DNA from: an uncultured Lachnospiraceae bacterium
Lineage (GTDB): Bacteria; Bacillota; Clostridia; Lachnospirales; Lachnospiraceae
NCBI GenBank assembly: GCA_947384285.1
Contig: CANDGI010000023.1
Span: 1-50,204, forward strand
Direction of reading: 5' to 3'
Length of the DNA stretch: 50,204 nucleotides
The position numbers and the translations under genes are program-made. Shown in pieces: positions 1 to 10,000 of the stretch. The notes beneath the pieces are model-generated. The model saw only the letters and a list, made by a program, of their open reading frames with translations, did not search any database and was not told the origin of the DNA. Positions within the stretch are counted from its first letter, which is position 1, and each line of letters begins with the position of its first letter.

Positions 1-2
1 CC

Positions 3-275
3 GGAGGGACAAGCCAGCCAGCCGGAGCATCCAGCGAGGGAACAGGCCAGCCCGCGGAAAATGCCGGAGCGGACAGCGGTTCCCAGGAGACGGCAGAAAC
101 TTCATCAGCACAGTCCCAGGAGACACGTTATTATACCGTAAAGCCAGGAGATACACTGGGTTCCATCTGCATTAGCGTTTACCATGACCAACGCATGATG
201 GCAAAAGTTTGTGAAGCAAATGGAATTGAGAATGGAGATAAAATTTACGTAGGCCAGAGACTGCTTCTCCCATAG
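3..275 (+). CDS. LysM domain protein, C-terminal part (5' truncated by window edge)
   Basis: Only the last 90 codons are inside the window; the reading frame is open from base 3 to the TAG at 273-275. The first 40 or so residues are a low-complexity linker rich in Gly, Ser, Ala, Gln and Glu. The last 45 residues form a LysM peptidoglycan-binding domain, recognisable from YTVKPGDTLGSIC near its start and NKIY-like ENGDKIYVGQRLLLP at its end. The protein is therefore likely an exported or membrane-anchored cell-wall binding protein carrying LysM at its C-terminus. It lies 109 bases upstream of a membrane-anchored DUF5711-type gene on the same strand, a neighbourhood I associate with Lachnospiraceae. 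The N-terminal function cannot be seen. Confidence 0.85.
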   Translation, partial: GGTSQPAGASSEGTGQPAENAGADSGSQETAETSSAQSQETRYYTVKPGDTLGSICISVYHDQRMMAKVCEANGIENGDKIYVGQRLLLP

Positions 276-384
276 AAGGATGGCCATGGAGCCCGCCCCA
301 TGACAGGCTGGGCATGATGGCGGGAGGGGGACAGTTCCCAAACAGTGCAGGATGAGAGATTAATATCCACACGGAGGTGTAGTA

Positions 385-1569
385 GTGGCAGATAAAGCAT
401 ACCGGGTTGTAAAATCGGATGTAAAAGGAATGAATGAGAAAATCCAAAAGCACCGCAGGAAGATTGTAAGGTGGACGGCTTTTGCAGCGGTCTTCCTATT
501 GATTGGGATTGCTGGAATATACATATATCTGCAGACCAGGACGTATTCAGAATATACGGTGTTGAAATCTGCAGAGCGTGAAGATTCCCCTGGCACTCAA
601 TTTGAAATTTTTCACGGTAATATTTTAAAGTACAGCAAGGATGGGGCATCTTTTGTGGATGAAAATAACAAGCTTATCTGGAACCAGACCTATGAAATGC
701 AGTCGCCGATGGTGGATTTTTGTGAAAATTATGTGGCTATTGCGGACAGAAAAGGCGACAGAGTTTATATTATGGATCTTTCCGGCTCCTGTGGGGAAAT
801 TAAAACATCCATGCCAATCCAGAGGGTTGAGGTGGCTGGCCAGGGGCTGGTTGCTGTTTTAATGGAGCAGGATGGCACAGGGTACATACAGATGTACGAT
901 AAGTCAGGCACATTCCTGGCAGAAGGAGAAGTGCATACAGAAAACAGCGGATATCCCCTTGATATTGCGATTTCCAATGATGGGAAAAAGCTGGCGGTAT
1001 CTTTGCTGGATGTAAATAAAGGAAATGTGAATACAACAATTACGTTTTTCAATTTTGACGCAGTAGGACAAAATGAAATTGATAATATTGTGGGGCAGTA
1101 TTCCTATGCGGACATGGTTGTTCCGAAAGTGGAATTTTTGACAAATGATGTGATGGCAGCATTTGGAAGCCAAAAAACAGTGATTTTTGAAGGAGCCCAG
1201 AAACCTAAGATGAAAAAAGAGGTTGCCGTGAAAAAGGAAATCCGCACAATTTTTTATAACGACGCTTATTTTGGATTTGTATTCGATAATGAAAATGAGG
1301 AAACCTCGTATAACATGCAGATATATGATCTGCGCGGCGCCCAGGTTGTTTCCAAGGATTTTGAAATGGAATACGATGAAATAGGTTTTTTGGAGAATGA
1401 TGAGATATGCGTACGGAATGAGCTGGAATGTGCCATATACACTTTGCGGGGCGTGCAAAAATATCACGCAAATTTTGAAAAAAATATTTGGAAAGTAATG
1501 TCTGTGGGCAGAATCAGAGATTATGTGTTCCTGATAGATGGAGAGACACAGAGGATTAGGCTGAAATAG
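385..1569 (+). CDS. DUF5711-type membrane-anchored beta-propeller-like protein
   Basis: The 394-residue protein starts at a GTG with a GGAGGTG Shine-Dalgarno 6-12 bases upstream. A basic, helical N-terminus (residues 1-28) precedes one membrane segment at about 29-49. The rest is predicted outside and is rich in short beta strands with repeated turns such as GDRVYIMDLSG, DGTGYIQMYDKSG and DGKKLAVSLL. These resemble WD/YVTN-like propeller blades, and the overall pattern matches the DUF5711 family known from Clostridia. The molecular function of the family is not established. It lies between a LysM protein and CvpA, which hints at an envelope role. The family call rests on recall of the pattern, not a search. 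Confidence 0.7.
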   Translation: MADKAYRVVKSDVKGMNEKIQKHRRKIVRWTAFAAVFLLIGIAGIYIYLQTRTYSEYTVLKSAEREDSPGTQFEIFHGNILKYSKDGASFVDENNKLIWNQTYEMQSPMVDFCENYVAIADRKGDRVYIMDLSGSCGEIKTSMPIQRVEVAGQGLVAVLMEQDGTGYIQMYDKSGTFLAEGEVHTENSGYPLDIAISNDGKKLAVSLLDVNKGNVNTTITFFNFDAVGQNEIDNIVGQYSYADMVVPKVEFLTNDVMAAFGSQKTVIFEGAQKPKMKKEVAVKKEIRTIFYNDAYFGFVFDNENEETSYNMQIYDLRGAQVVSKDFEMEYDEIGFLENDEICVRNELECAIYTLRGVQKYHANFEKNIWKVMSVGRIRDYVFLIDGETQRIRLK

Positions 1570-1582
1570 GAGTACGGAGAAA

Positions 1583-2140
1583 ATGGATATATTACTGATT
1601 GTGACATTGATTATTCTGGGATGTTTTGGGCTGCATGGCTATATCCGGGGAATGGTAAGGATGGTTTTTTCCCTGGCAGCGGTTTTGGTGACGGTTGTGC
1701 TTGCATCCCTGGCTGCCCCTTATGCAGCAGAATTTCTGCGGGCACAGACGCCTTTGTATGATGTGATTCAGGAAAAATGCATGGAAGCAGTTGATGCAGA
1801 TATCGGGTTTATCCTGGAAGGCAGCATCGAGCAGATTGCAGATATGGCAGTACAGAGGATTGCCTGGGTGGTTTCCTTTGTTTTGATTAGCATATTATTG
1901 GGGGTTTTGGTCCATGTGCTGGATATTATCGCAAAGCTTCCAGGGATAGACAGCATTAACCATATCGGCGGCCTGGCGGTGGGATTGTTAGAGGGCCTGC
2001 TCATTGTCTGGATTCTGTTTTTTGTGATTACATTATGCCAGGGAAGCCACTGGGGAAGCCAGATGATGAAAGAAATCCATGGGAATCCGCTGCTGAAGTG
2101 GCTGTATGAAAGTAATGTTTTGGAGAGATTTTTTTCTTGA
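1583..2140 (+). CDS. CvpA family membrane protein
   Basis: This 185-residue protein has four hydrophobic helices (about 3-20, 22-45, 92-115 and 130-152) and an early GYIRGMVRMVFSLAAVLVTV segment typical of CvpA/colicin V production family proteins. CvpA proteins are inner-membrane proteins of uncertain role, linked to envelope homeostasis and, in some bacteria, to secretion. The ORF begins 13 bases after the DUF5711-type gene with a GGAG sequence just ahead of the ATG. Its stop overlaps the next small ORF by 4 bases, so the three genes are probably one transcript. Confidence 0.75.
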   Translation: MDILLIVTLIILGCFGLHGYIRGMVRMVFSLAAVLVTVVLASLAAPYAAEFLRAQTPLYDVIQEKCMEAVDADIGFILEGSIEQIADMAVQRIAWVVSFVLISILLGVLVHVLDIIAKLPGIDSINHIGGLAVGLLEGLLIVWILFFVITLCQGSHWGSQMMKEIHGNPLLKWLYESNVLERFFS

Positions 2141-2334
2141 AAAAAGAAAGAATATGTGATGAAATAGAGCAAGCAACGCGTAACCTGTACGGATTAAATG
2201 ATCAGGATCTTGATAGCAGTTTTTTGAATGCAGGGAAACAGCAGGAAGCTTCTGAAATGAATGCCCTGACACGAGGAAAACAGGCAGGCGTGGATTATAC
2301 GACATTTGGAAATTTGAGAAGGATTAAATTTTGA
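2137..2334 (+). CDS. Small hypothetical protein (65 aa), coupled to cvpA
   Basis: The ORF would start at a TTG that overlaps the cvpA stop codon by 4 bases, an arrangement that favours translational coupling. It encodes 65 residues, mostly polar, with an acidic-amphipathic first half (CDEIEQATRNLYGLNDQDLD) and a basic end (NLRRIKF). There is no signal peptide or membrane segment. I do not recognise a family. A rho-independent terminator begins 9 bases after its stop, which supports the ORF as the last gene of the operon. It could be a real small conserved protein; the non-ATG start keeps confidence moderate. Confidence 0.5.
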   Translation: MKKERICDEIEQATRNLYGLNDQDLDSSFLNAGKQQEASEMNALTRGKQAGVDYTTFGNLRRIKF

Positions 2335-2342
2335 CAAAATTG

Positions 2343-2374
2343 GCCCTCATAAGATTATGAAAGGGCTTTTTTTG
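2343..2374 (+). terminator. Rho-independent terminator after the LysM/DUF5711/cvpA operon
   Basis: GCCCT (2343-2347) pairs with AGGGC (2362-2366), and CATAA (2348-2352) pairs with TTATG (2355-2359). The stem carries a 2-base loop and a small AA bulge and is followed by seven T residues (2367-2373). It sits directly behind the 65-aa ORF. Confidence 0.85.
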
Positions 2375-2733
2375 TTCTGCTGAGACTGGATACAGAAGAG
2401 ATAGGGGGAGAAGGGATGGTTTGTAATATATGCAGACCAATTGTGCTGTAAGATGAATGAGAGTTGTGATAGCGATAAGCGCTGCAATACGGAAGTTCTT
2501 TTATAGGACTTACAACAATTATAGCCAATCAACAGGAGGATGAGACTGTGGATTTGGTGGCAATGAAATAATTAGCAGGATTGCAGCCTTCAAGTGGGGC
2601 AATCGGGAAATGATAAGTTATCCACAATATATGCTGTAGTGCCTTCAGCGGCACAACCACATATTGTAGACAAATTCCATTTTCCGACAGCCCCATCCTT
2701 CTTTTTGTCCTTATGGATTGTTCCTTGCGAAAA
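2375..2733. other. Intergenic stretch between two convergent units
   Basis: No convincing gene is present. An AGGAGG at 2534-2539 precedes a 7-codon ORF (GTG at 2548, MDLVAMK) that is too short to support. The rightward operon ends in the terminator at 2343-2374. No clear terminator was found for the leftward sigma factor gene that ends at 2734. Confidence 0.4.
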
Positions 2734-3327
2734 CTATTTCACTGTTTCGGCGGCAGGGGGAGTTTTCTCGGCTTTTTCATTCCACATCCCATTTTCTTTC
2801 ATCAGGGACTGCAGCTTTCTTTTTGCGCGCATGGAGATATGCCGGACGTTATCTGGCGTCGTTCCCATTTGTTCTGCAATTTCTGCAGGGGTCATCTGGT
2901 GATAGTACTGTAGGGCAAGAACCTCCTGATAGGGAGTTTTTAGCTGTTTTAACAGGCCAGTCATGGCTTCCTGCAATTCAAAATCCTCCATCAGCAGCTC
3001 TGGTCCCTTTTCCATATCCTTTTCCTGCATCCAGGTCTCATCCAGTTCCACTTCTTCGTGAAGATGATGCTGGCGGTAGATATTGTAGGATTTGTGTCTT
3101 ACAGTGGTTTTCATGTAATGCCAGGCTTGATAGGGCTGTTTGTCTATAATTTTGTTCACATGGTCGATCAGCGATAAAAATGATTCGTGTACAGCGTCCT
3201 CTGCATCCGAGCGGTTATGAAGAATACTGTATGCAATGAAAAACATTTCATCCCGATGTGTTTCATAGATTGATGCAAAAAATTCTTTTTCCCTGTCTGT
3301 TTCTAACAGAAGTAAATATTGAAACAT
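2734..3327 (-). CDS. ECF-like sigma-70 family RNA polymerase sigma factor (paralog 1)
   Basis: The 197-residue protein has a sigma-70 region 2-like segment (about 12-90, including LHNRSDAEDAVHESFLSLID) and a region 4 helix-turn-helix (about 130-180, including TPAEIAEQMGTTPDNVRHIS). It should direct RNA polymerase to a specific promoter set. The start was placed at the ATG giving MFQYLLLLETD, because a GGAGGGGGAAAT Shine-Dalgarno lies just upstream; a longer in-frame start 7 codons earlier has no such site. The protein closely resembles the sigma factor at 25849-26466, sharing the start MFQYLLLLETD, the ELDETWMQE stretch and the HTH. No anti-sigma gene is adjacent. The regulon is unknown. Confidence 0.85.
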   Translation of the reverse strand: MFQYLLLLETDREKEFFASIYETHRDEMFFIAYSILHNRSDAEDAVHESFLSLIDHVNKIIDKQPYQAWHYMKTTVRHKSYNIYRQHHLHEEVELDETWMQEKDMEKGPELLMEDFELQEAMTGLLKQLKTPYQEVLALQYYHQMTPAEIAEQMGTTPDNVRHISMRAKRKLQSLMKENGMWNEKAEKTPPAAETVK

Positions 3328-3459
3328 ATTTCCCCCTCCATGATACATTTTTTCTTTTGTATGGTTACTTTTTAAATTTTAAACGTTGTGCCCTGTAATT
3401 TCAACCCCGGAAACGACAAAATCGAATATTATTGCCCATAATCCGAGAAATGCACATTT

Positions 3460-3614
3460 TTAGAAAGGCGAAATGATATCAGAAGAAGCATTTTGCAGGC
3501 AGGTGGTTTTGTCCATAAATTCCTGGGCTTCGCTTTCTGGTAGATTGTGGGACAAGGCTTTAATCCAGGTATGCGAGTTCTGTTCCAATTCCTTTGTATG
3601 TTTGTGTCTTTCAT
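3460..3614 (-). pseudogene. Possible frameshifted small gene remnant
   Basis: A leftward ATG at 3614 has a GAAAGG Shine-Dalgarno 6 bases upstream and an extended -10 sequence (TGCTATACT) further up, so expression signals exist. The frame from that ATG reads poorly as protein. The neighbouring frame, open to 3460, reads much better (KELEQNSHTWIKALSHNLPE, then SEAQEFMDKTTCLQ). An indel early in the gene would explain this. I do not recognise the product, and the whole signal could be chance. Confidence 0.25.
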
Positions 3615-3817
3615 GTAAATCCTTTCTGATAGTATAGCATAATTTCCTGGTTGGGAAAAGTGTGGAAAAGTATTTTTTGATGATATTTTTAGGTTCTGTC
3701 ATTACATGGATTTTAAGGAAATTAGCACCAAAAACATAGGCCTCATAAAATATTTCCAGGAATATCAAAAATTTCCCGAAAGAAATTCGTAAAAAAATAG
3801 CATTCTTAGGAAAAATG

Positions 3818-3826
3818 TGTTATAAT
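3818..3826 (+). promoter_or_regulatory. Extended -10 promoter candidate upstream of the giant adhesin
   Basis: TGT followed by TATAAT at 3821-3826 forms an extended -10 element; no good -35 is visible at 17 bases. Transcription would start near 3833, giving a leader of about 238 bases to the adhesin start and placing a long hairpin at its 5' end. Confidence 0.45.
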
Positions 3827-3842
3827 TCTTAAGCGGAGTTCT

Positions 3843-3906
3843 ATATCCGGGACAGTTAAAGTACGGTTCGACCAACTTTTACAAAAGATAAAGCTGTCCC
3901 GGATAT
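3843..3906 (+). promoter_or_regulatory. Perfect 13-bp inverted repeat closing a 38-nt loop (5' leader hairpin)
   Basis: ATATCCGGGACAG (3843-3855) is the exact reverse complement of CTGTCCCGGATAT (3894-3906). Inside the loop, AAAGT (3858-3862) can pair with ACTTT (3875-3879) and GGT/ACC around TTCG can pair as well, giving a nested second hairpin. No T tract follows, so it is not a standard terminator. It lies about 10 bases downstream of the predicted transcription start. I could not match it to a riboswitch class that I know. Confidence 0.6.
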
Positions 3907-3962
3907 GGTTCTTCGTATCTTTTCCATATTCAGGAAAATCATGAAAAAATGGTGAAGGGTAT

Positions 3963-3989
3963 TAAAGATACAGGCAAATCTGCCGAAGA
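3963..3989 (+). promoter_or_regulatory. Weak sigma-D-like promoter before the adhesin
   Basis: TAAA (3963-3966), a 15-base spacer, then GCCGAAGA (3982-3989). The spacing matches sigma-D promoters exactly and the first five bases of the -10 fit GCCGA, but the last three deviate from GCCGATAT/GCCGATAA. It would give a leader of about 75 bases. It is a candidate only. Confidence 0.3.
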
Positions 3990-4070
3990 AAATTAATAAT
4001 ATATGTATATAGATTTAATATAGATGGAAGAAGAATTATGCGTGAGAGATGAAGAAGTAAGGAGGAATGG

Positions 4071-7000
4071 ATGATGCATAAGGATATTGGGAAAAGGGTT
4101 ATGGCGTTACTGTTAAGCTTGTGCATGATAGCCGGGATGGTAGACTGGTCTGGCTTTGTAGTTCATGCAGAAGGAGAAGATCGATATCATATTGCAAAGG
4201 TAACAGTGAATACGACTTATAGTTATAATGGCAGTAAGATAGAACCGCAAAAAGAGGATATTACCGTATCTGTGCAAAAGTACGATGAAAGCGGTGAATA
4301 CAGGGATAATCCGGAAGTAGAGCTGACAGAAGCAATGGGTTCTTATGATATTACAGGATATGGATCAAATGTAGCGGCTGGATCGAGTGCAGGCAGTGTA
4401 ACTGTAACTGGCAGCGGAAATGTAGATGGTACTGCGACAGGACGGTTTGAGATTGCGCGGCTTGATATTAAGAATGCGCATGCTGCAGATATAGGTGTAA
4501 ATAATGTTATTTATGTAACGGCGGCTGCTGAACCTGCGCCATCACCGGTATTGACGTATGAGTATGCGCCAGGACAGTATTTATCTCTGACAAATAATAC
4601 GGATTACACATTTGTACATGAAAATAATAAAATTGAAGCAAGTGGTACACCTGTGTCAGCTAAAATAATCGTGACTGGAAAGGGAAATTATACTGGAACG
4701 AAAGAGATTCCATTTACAATTGAGATGCTGGATGCGAGTAAGCTGACAATTAAATTAAAAACTAAAGATGATCCTGGTGCTTCGCGTACAGAACTTTTGA
4801 GGGACGGAGATTCGAATACTGCTAATCGTCCTCGGGTGGATTACAATGGGAGCAGGAGAGAACTTGATAAGGCAAGAGATGTAGAGGTAAGCTATGAAGG
4901 TGACAGTAAGAAGTTAAATGCGGATGATTTTGTGCTGGAATATGATTCGACTGACCTTACTTCTGCTGGCGTTATTGCAGTAAAGGCTCGTGCAGTGAAC
5001 GGTAAATATGCAGGTATAACAACAGCAGAACAGGAGTTTATGATTTCAAAATATCTGAATGAGCCAACTATAAAGATTAATATCAAGGATCAATCTTATC
5101 CGGGAAAAAGCGGGAAGCTGGAAATTGACGTGGATGATCCTGACACTGGAGTTGAGTTTGTTGATTCCGGCGCGAGGGAAGAAGTTAAAAATAAAAAGAC
5201 TTCAGAAAAAATCGAAGTGCTAGTGCAGTCTGGATGGGAGAATGAAGAACCTGATAGCAATGGAAGAATTGAGTGGTATGCGGATATTACAGCGAAAGAT
5301 GATTCTGGATATAGAGGTGAATTGAGAGACGTGCCGTTCTATATTGTCGCACCTTCTTTGTCAAAACTTCCGATAACAATTAAGGAGTTTGAATATGATG
5401 GCAAGACAGAGTGGCTGGCAGAGGTGGAGAATGCTTCCAATAAACATATTACCGTAGGAGATGGTGTGGAATATGTTCAGGGAGTTGATTATGAGGTCAA
5501 ACGAAAAAATTCCTCTGAGACAGGAAAAGGAGCTGGAACTTATACAATCGTGATATCACCGACGAGTGATGGGAAACTGAGACCTGGTTCTGTAGAAAAG
5601 ACGATAACGGTAGCACAGATGTCTTTGCTAAATCCATCGATTCAAATTACTGTAAATAGCGGCACTCCATTAGTTTATAACGGAAGTCCACATCATCCGC
5701 TTCCAACGGTACGATTTAATGGGGTAGCTTTGACAAATGATACAGATTATACATTGACTTGGGAGAATGCTACAAATGCAACAAGTACGTCTAGCATGGC
5801 TAAGGTAAAAGTAACAGGGAAAGGAAATTTTAAAGATACAGCAGAACGGGAATTTGAGATTCAGCCGCTAGAAATTATTGAGAAATCAAGCGGAAGCGGA
5901 AATGCTGTAGTAAATGAGCCCCAAGATAATGTCGAACACACTTATACTGGTTCAGATATAGAACCAGAGGTGCAGATTGTTGTGGATCATAGACAGGGAG
6001 ATGGAACAATTGTTACAGAAAAATTAGGAAAGAATGATTACACGGTAGCTTATAAGAATTCACAGGGAACAGAGGAACATAAGAATGTCGCGAATGGAAC
6101 AATAACTATGACGATTAGCGGCACAGGGAACTACAGAGGAGATATTGTAAGGCACTTTACAATTAAAAAACAGACCATTAACACGGATATTGTGTCAATA
6201 GGCCCCATTCCGGATCAGACTTATACAGGCGATACCATTAAACCAACGGTTTTAAAGGTTACCCATGCAACAAATGGTGTATTGTCACCGGGAAATGATT
6301 ATGAGATAACATATGGCCAGAATACAGAAGCTGGTACAGGCGCAGGAACCATTATCATTAACGGAAAAACAAATTACGAGGGCACAGCTACATTTCCATT
6401 CAATATACTGCAATGTGATATTGATACAGTGACAAATTTAAGTGCAAAAGCAGATGGCATTGTGCCAGGGCAAAAGTATGATTTGATTAAGGACAAATTA
6501 GAGGATATATATTATCCTTATGATGGAACGGCAAAAGAACTGCAGAATCTCGTCTTAAAGCTTGTGGATGTAGGCGAGAACAAGAAAGAAGTTTCAATGA
6601 CTGAGGGTAAGGATTATACAGTTACTTATGACACGACGCAGAATGTCAGGATTGGAACGGTTGATGTAAGAATAGATGGTATTGGAAATAATTTCAAAGG
6701 AACGAAAACACTGCAATTTCGTATCAAGGGCAATTTAGGGGATATGAATGCATCTGGCGGTAGAACAAAAGTTACAATACCAGACCAGATTTACAATGCT
6801 ATGATACTTGATCCCAAAGATGTAAAAGTTACTTTCAGGCTGGAGAATGGTGAGGTTTTGGAGCTGGATGAGGATGATTTTACAGTTAAAAATAAGGATC
6901 AGGCTACCAATCCTACAACAGTAGGAGACAACAAAATGGCAACAATTACAGGAAAGGGTGATTTTTACGGAGAAGGCGACCGTTATTTTAATGTTATTAA

Positions 7001-10000
7001 GCTGAACCTGACCACAGAAAAAGATAATTTGGAGACAGTGCACAAATATTTAGTGGGAGACATTCAATCCCCTTATATTTATTCTGGTCTCCCAATCATG
7101 CCAAAGCCCACAATTACCCATAATGAAAGGCCTGTGATTCTTGGAAACGATTATACATTAAGTTATTATAAAAATGGGGTAGAGATCACAGATTTGGATC
7201 AGCCATTTCAGATTGGAACCTACGGTGTTAGAATAAACGGAGCAGGAAATAATTATGAAGGGTTCAAGGATGAGCAATATACAGTAGAGCCATATGATAT
7301 CAGTGCTGCTTATTCAAACATAAAGATTGAAAATGTTGATGATGAAGTGATATTAGATGATATTAAGTTTGCTGGCGACATTACATCTGGTGATGCACAC
7401 AAGAAAGACCAGTTGGCGGAGATGGGAGGAACAGAAACCACAGGCAAACATGAACATGAGCTTGGAGTGAGCCATTCTGGGGATGAAGTAGTTTGGAAAG
7501 ATTTGCAGGTGACATACGTACCAGTTGGGATTCAGGGCGATACTACTACATATGATAAGAAAACATTAGTATATGGCCAAGACTATACGGTTGAGTATGC
7601 AAATAATAAGACGCTTGGCACTGCGACCTATACAATCAAAGGAAAAGGAAATTTTGAAGGCGAGATTAAAAGAGAATTCAAAATTCTAGGAGATTTAGGC
7701 GGGACACATACAAAGATAGAAGCAAAAGACTGCACCTTTACGCCAGCAACGGGCAAAGAACCTGCCAATAAGACAGAAGTTACAGTAACTTACACCCATA
7801 TGGTAGATGGACAGGAAGATATCACAACTTTTGCGGAGGGTGATGATTACCAACTGGAGTTTAGAAATAATGAAAAAGCGACTCATCCAATAGAAGGAAA
7901 AGAAGCAGAATCTGCCCTTAATCCGGGACCAAATGCAGGCGGGCAAGTCATTGTCCGTGAAAAATTGGAGGGTGGCAAACATACAGGGCTTGGCAGTGGG
8001 AATAACGAGAACAGCCCAAAAACCTTCAAAATTTTCCAGCGGGATATCAGCGAATATGGAGAGGGAACAGACTTAGAACTTTCAGGTTTGGTAGAAGAAG
8101 GTTACGAATACAATGGTGATGAAATCATTCCAGAATTACAATTGTCATGTAAGACAATACCGCTTACTATGCAGATCTTAAAAGAAGGGGAAAGCCTCAC
8201 GGGAACACCGGATTATATCATAACAGCGAAGAATAACATAGATGTTTGGACAGATAGTGAGGAAACTGAACCGGACGACGAGAGCAAACGGGTATTACCC
8301 GAATATACAGTGACTGCCAGAACAATCAGGGTAGATGATAAGGATTTATATGATGGCAACTACTGCGGACAGTTTTCTGGGAAATTTCAGATTAATCCAA
8401 GAGTCATCAGCAAAGAGACGATTGATACCAGCCCTTCTATTGAGAATGAGAGAATAGACCTTTTCAAATTGGTAGATGGAGAATGGGAGTGTAATTATAA
8501 CAGAAGCCCAATAACGTTCCCAAAGAAAAATGAAGCAGACGAGGAAGTTCCTGGAAAGAACGGATTAATTATTAGATGGAGTAAAGGAGGGGTCACAACA
8601 ACCTTAGAAGAAGGAAGAGACTATACGATTCGATATAAGGATAATACAAAGATTGGAAAGGCAATTATTTTTGTTGATACGCCGATGAAAAGCAATTACC
8701 TGGGAGAAGAAGGGAAGCCCTATGAAAAGTATTTTAAGATTAAGGCAAGCATTGAAGAGGTAGACAGGGATGTTTCCCTTACAGGGCTTGAGCGGTATAT
8801 GGAGCTGGAGTATGATCCCAACGTTCCTTATGACATTCCGGTAACATATCCAGATTTGCAGTTTAATGATATTTCAGGAGTGCTTTCCGGAGAAAATGAA
8901 AATGGTGAGCCATATATATTGGAGAAAGATAAAGACTTTGTAATTTTGACACAACAGAATTGTTCCCAATATGGTGAGACAAAATTCAGCACGAATAATG
9001 TGAATGTTACAAAGGACGGCGAAACGGCGACGATTGTTGTAAAAGGGATTGGCTATTATACTGGAGTTGTTACGAGGGAGTACAAGATTGTTCCAAAGGA
9101 TTTGAATGATAAGGGAATTGTAGTGAGGTTTTTGAATTGCGCGGATTATCCAGGTATTGAGAACCCATACATCTTCAATGGCAAGGAACAGAAACCAGAC
9201 TTTGAGGTATATAATAATAATGCCAAAGACATTGAGAATACGGAGGTAACAGAGCCAGAGGAGCCAGAGGAGCCAGATGGAACAGACGAACCGCCGAAGC
9301 CAGTATATGATCCATATCAGCAGAACCGGCTCATGAAATTGGGCAAGGATTATGTTATTGACAGATGGGAGAATAATGTTGGACCACGGGAAACGGAGGG
9401 TTCTTCGTATCTTTATCTTAAAGCAGTAGATGGAAGCAATTACACCGGAACCTTAAAAGTCGAATTCAACATTGTTCTCAGGCAGATGTTAGGTCTTACC
9501 TACGAGGTAGAGGAGGTGTCTTACAATGGCTCTCCATTAAGGCCAGCGGTGAAAGTATCTTATAAAGATGAACAGGGCAAGACGGTCGTCCTTGATCCTG
9601 AGAAGGATTATGATGTTGATTATACGAATAATGTGAATGTTCCTCTTGCAGATACTGCAGAAACGGACCTTCCTACGATCACCTTTAAGGGTAAAGGAGG
9701 TTACGGCGGTGAACATTCCATACATTTTGACATTGAACCAAGAGACATCAATAGTGATGGGATTACGACCAGTGGGGCAGCTTTGTATAATAGCGGAAAT
9801 CCAGTAGATCCGAAGATTACGGTTAAAGATGCAGGAGTTTTGCCAGGTGTAACGTTAAAACCAGAGACAGATTATAAAATTGTGGAAGGAAGCCAGTCCA
9901 GCCATGCAGGTATTGCAGAGACAGGAACTGTGGATATTGAAGGGCAGGGCAACTATAAAGGAATCCGCAGAAAAGTAGAGTTCCGAATCATTCCTCCGAA

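Noticed and set aside
904-1467. 187-codon antisense ORF opposite the DUF5711-type gene
   Set aside because: The opposite strand carries the supported gene with signal and spacing; composition of the antisense frame is atypical.
2594-2902. 102-codon rightward ORF opposite the first sigma gene
   Set aside because: It overlaps the sigma gene end antisense, and its Phe/Ser-rich composition looks like a shadow.
3856-3893. Loop with GGTTCGACC looking like a tRNA T-arm
   Set aside because: No acceptor, D or anticodon stem of tRNA size fits, and the outer 13-bp stem is too long.
3827-4070. c-di-GMP riboswitch in the adhesin leader
   Set aside because: The conserved GEMM core bases and tetraloop-receptor pattern are not present; only an unrelated inverted repeat is seen.
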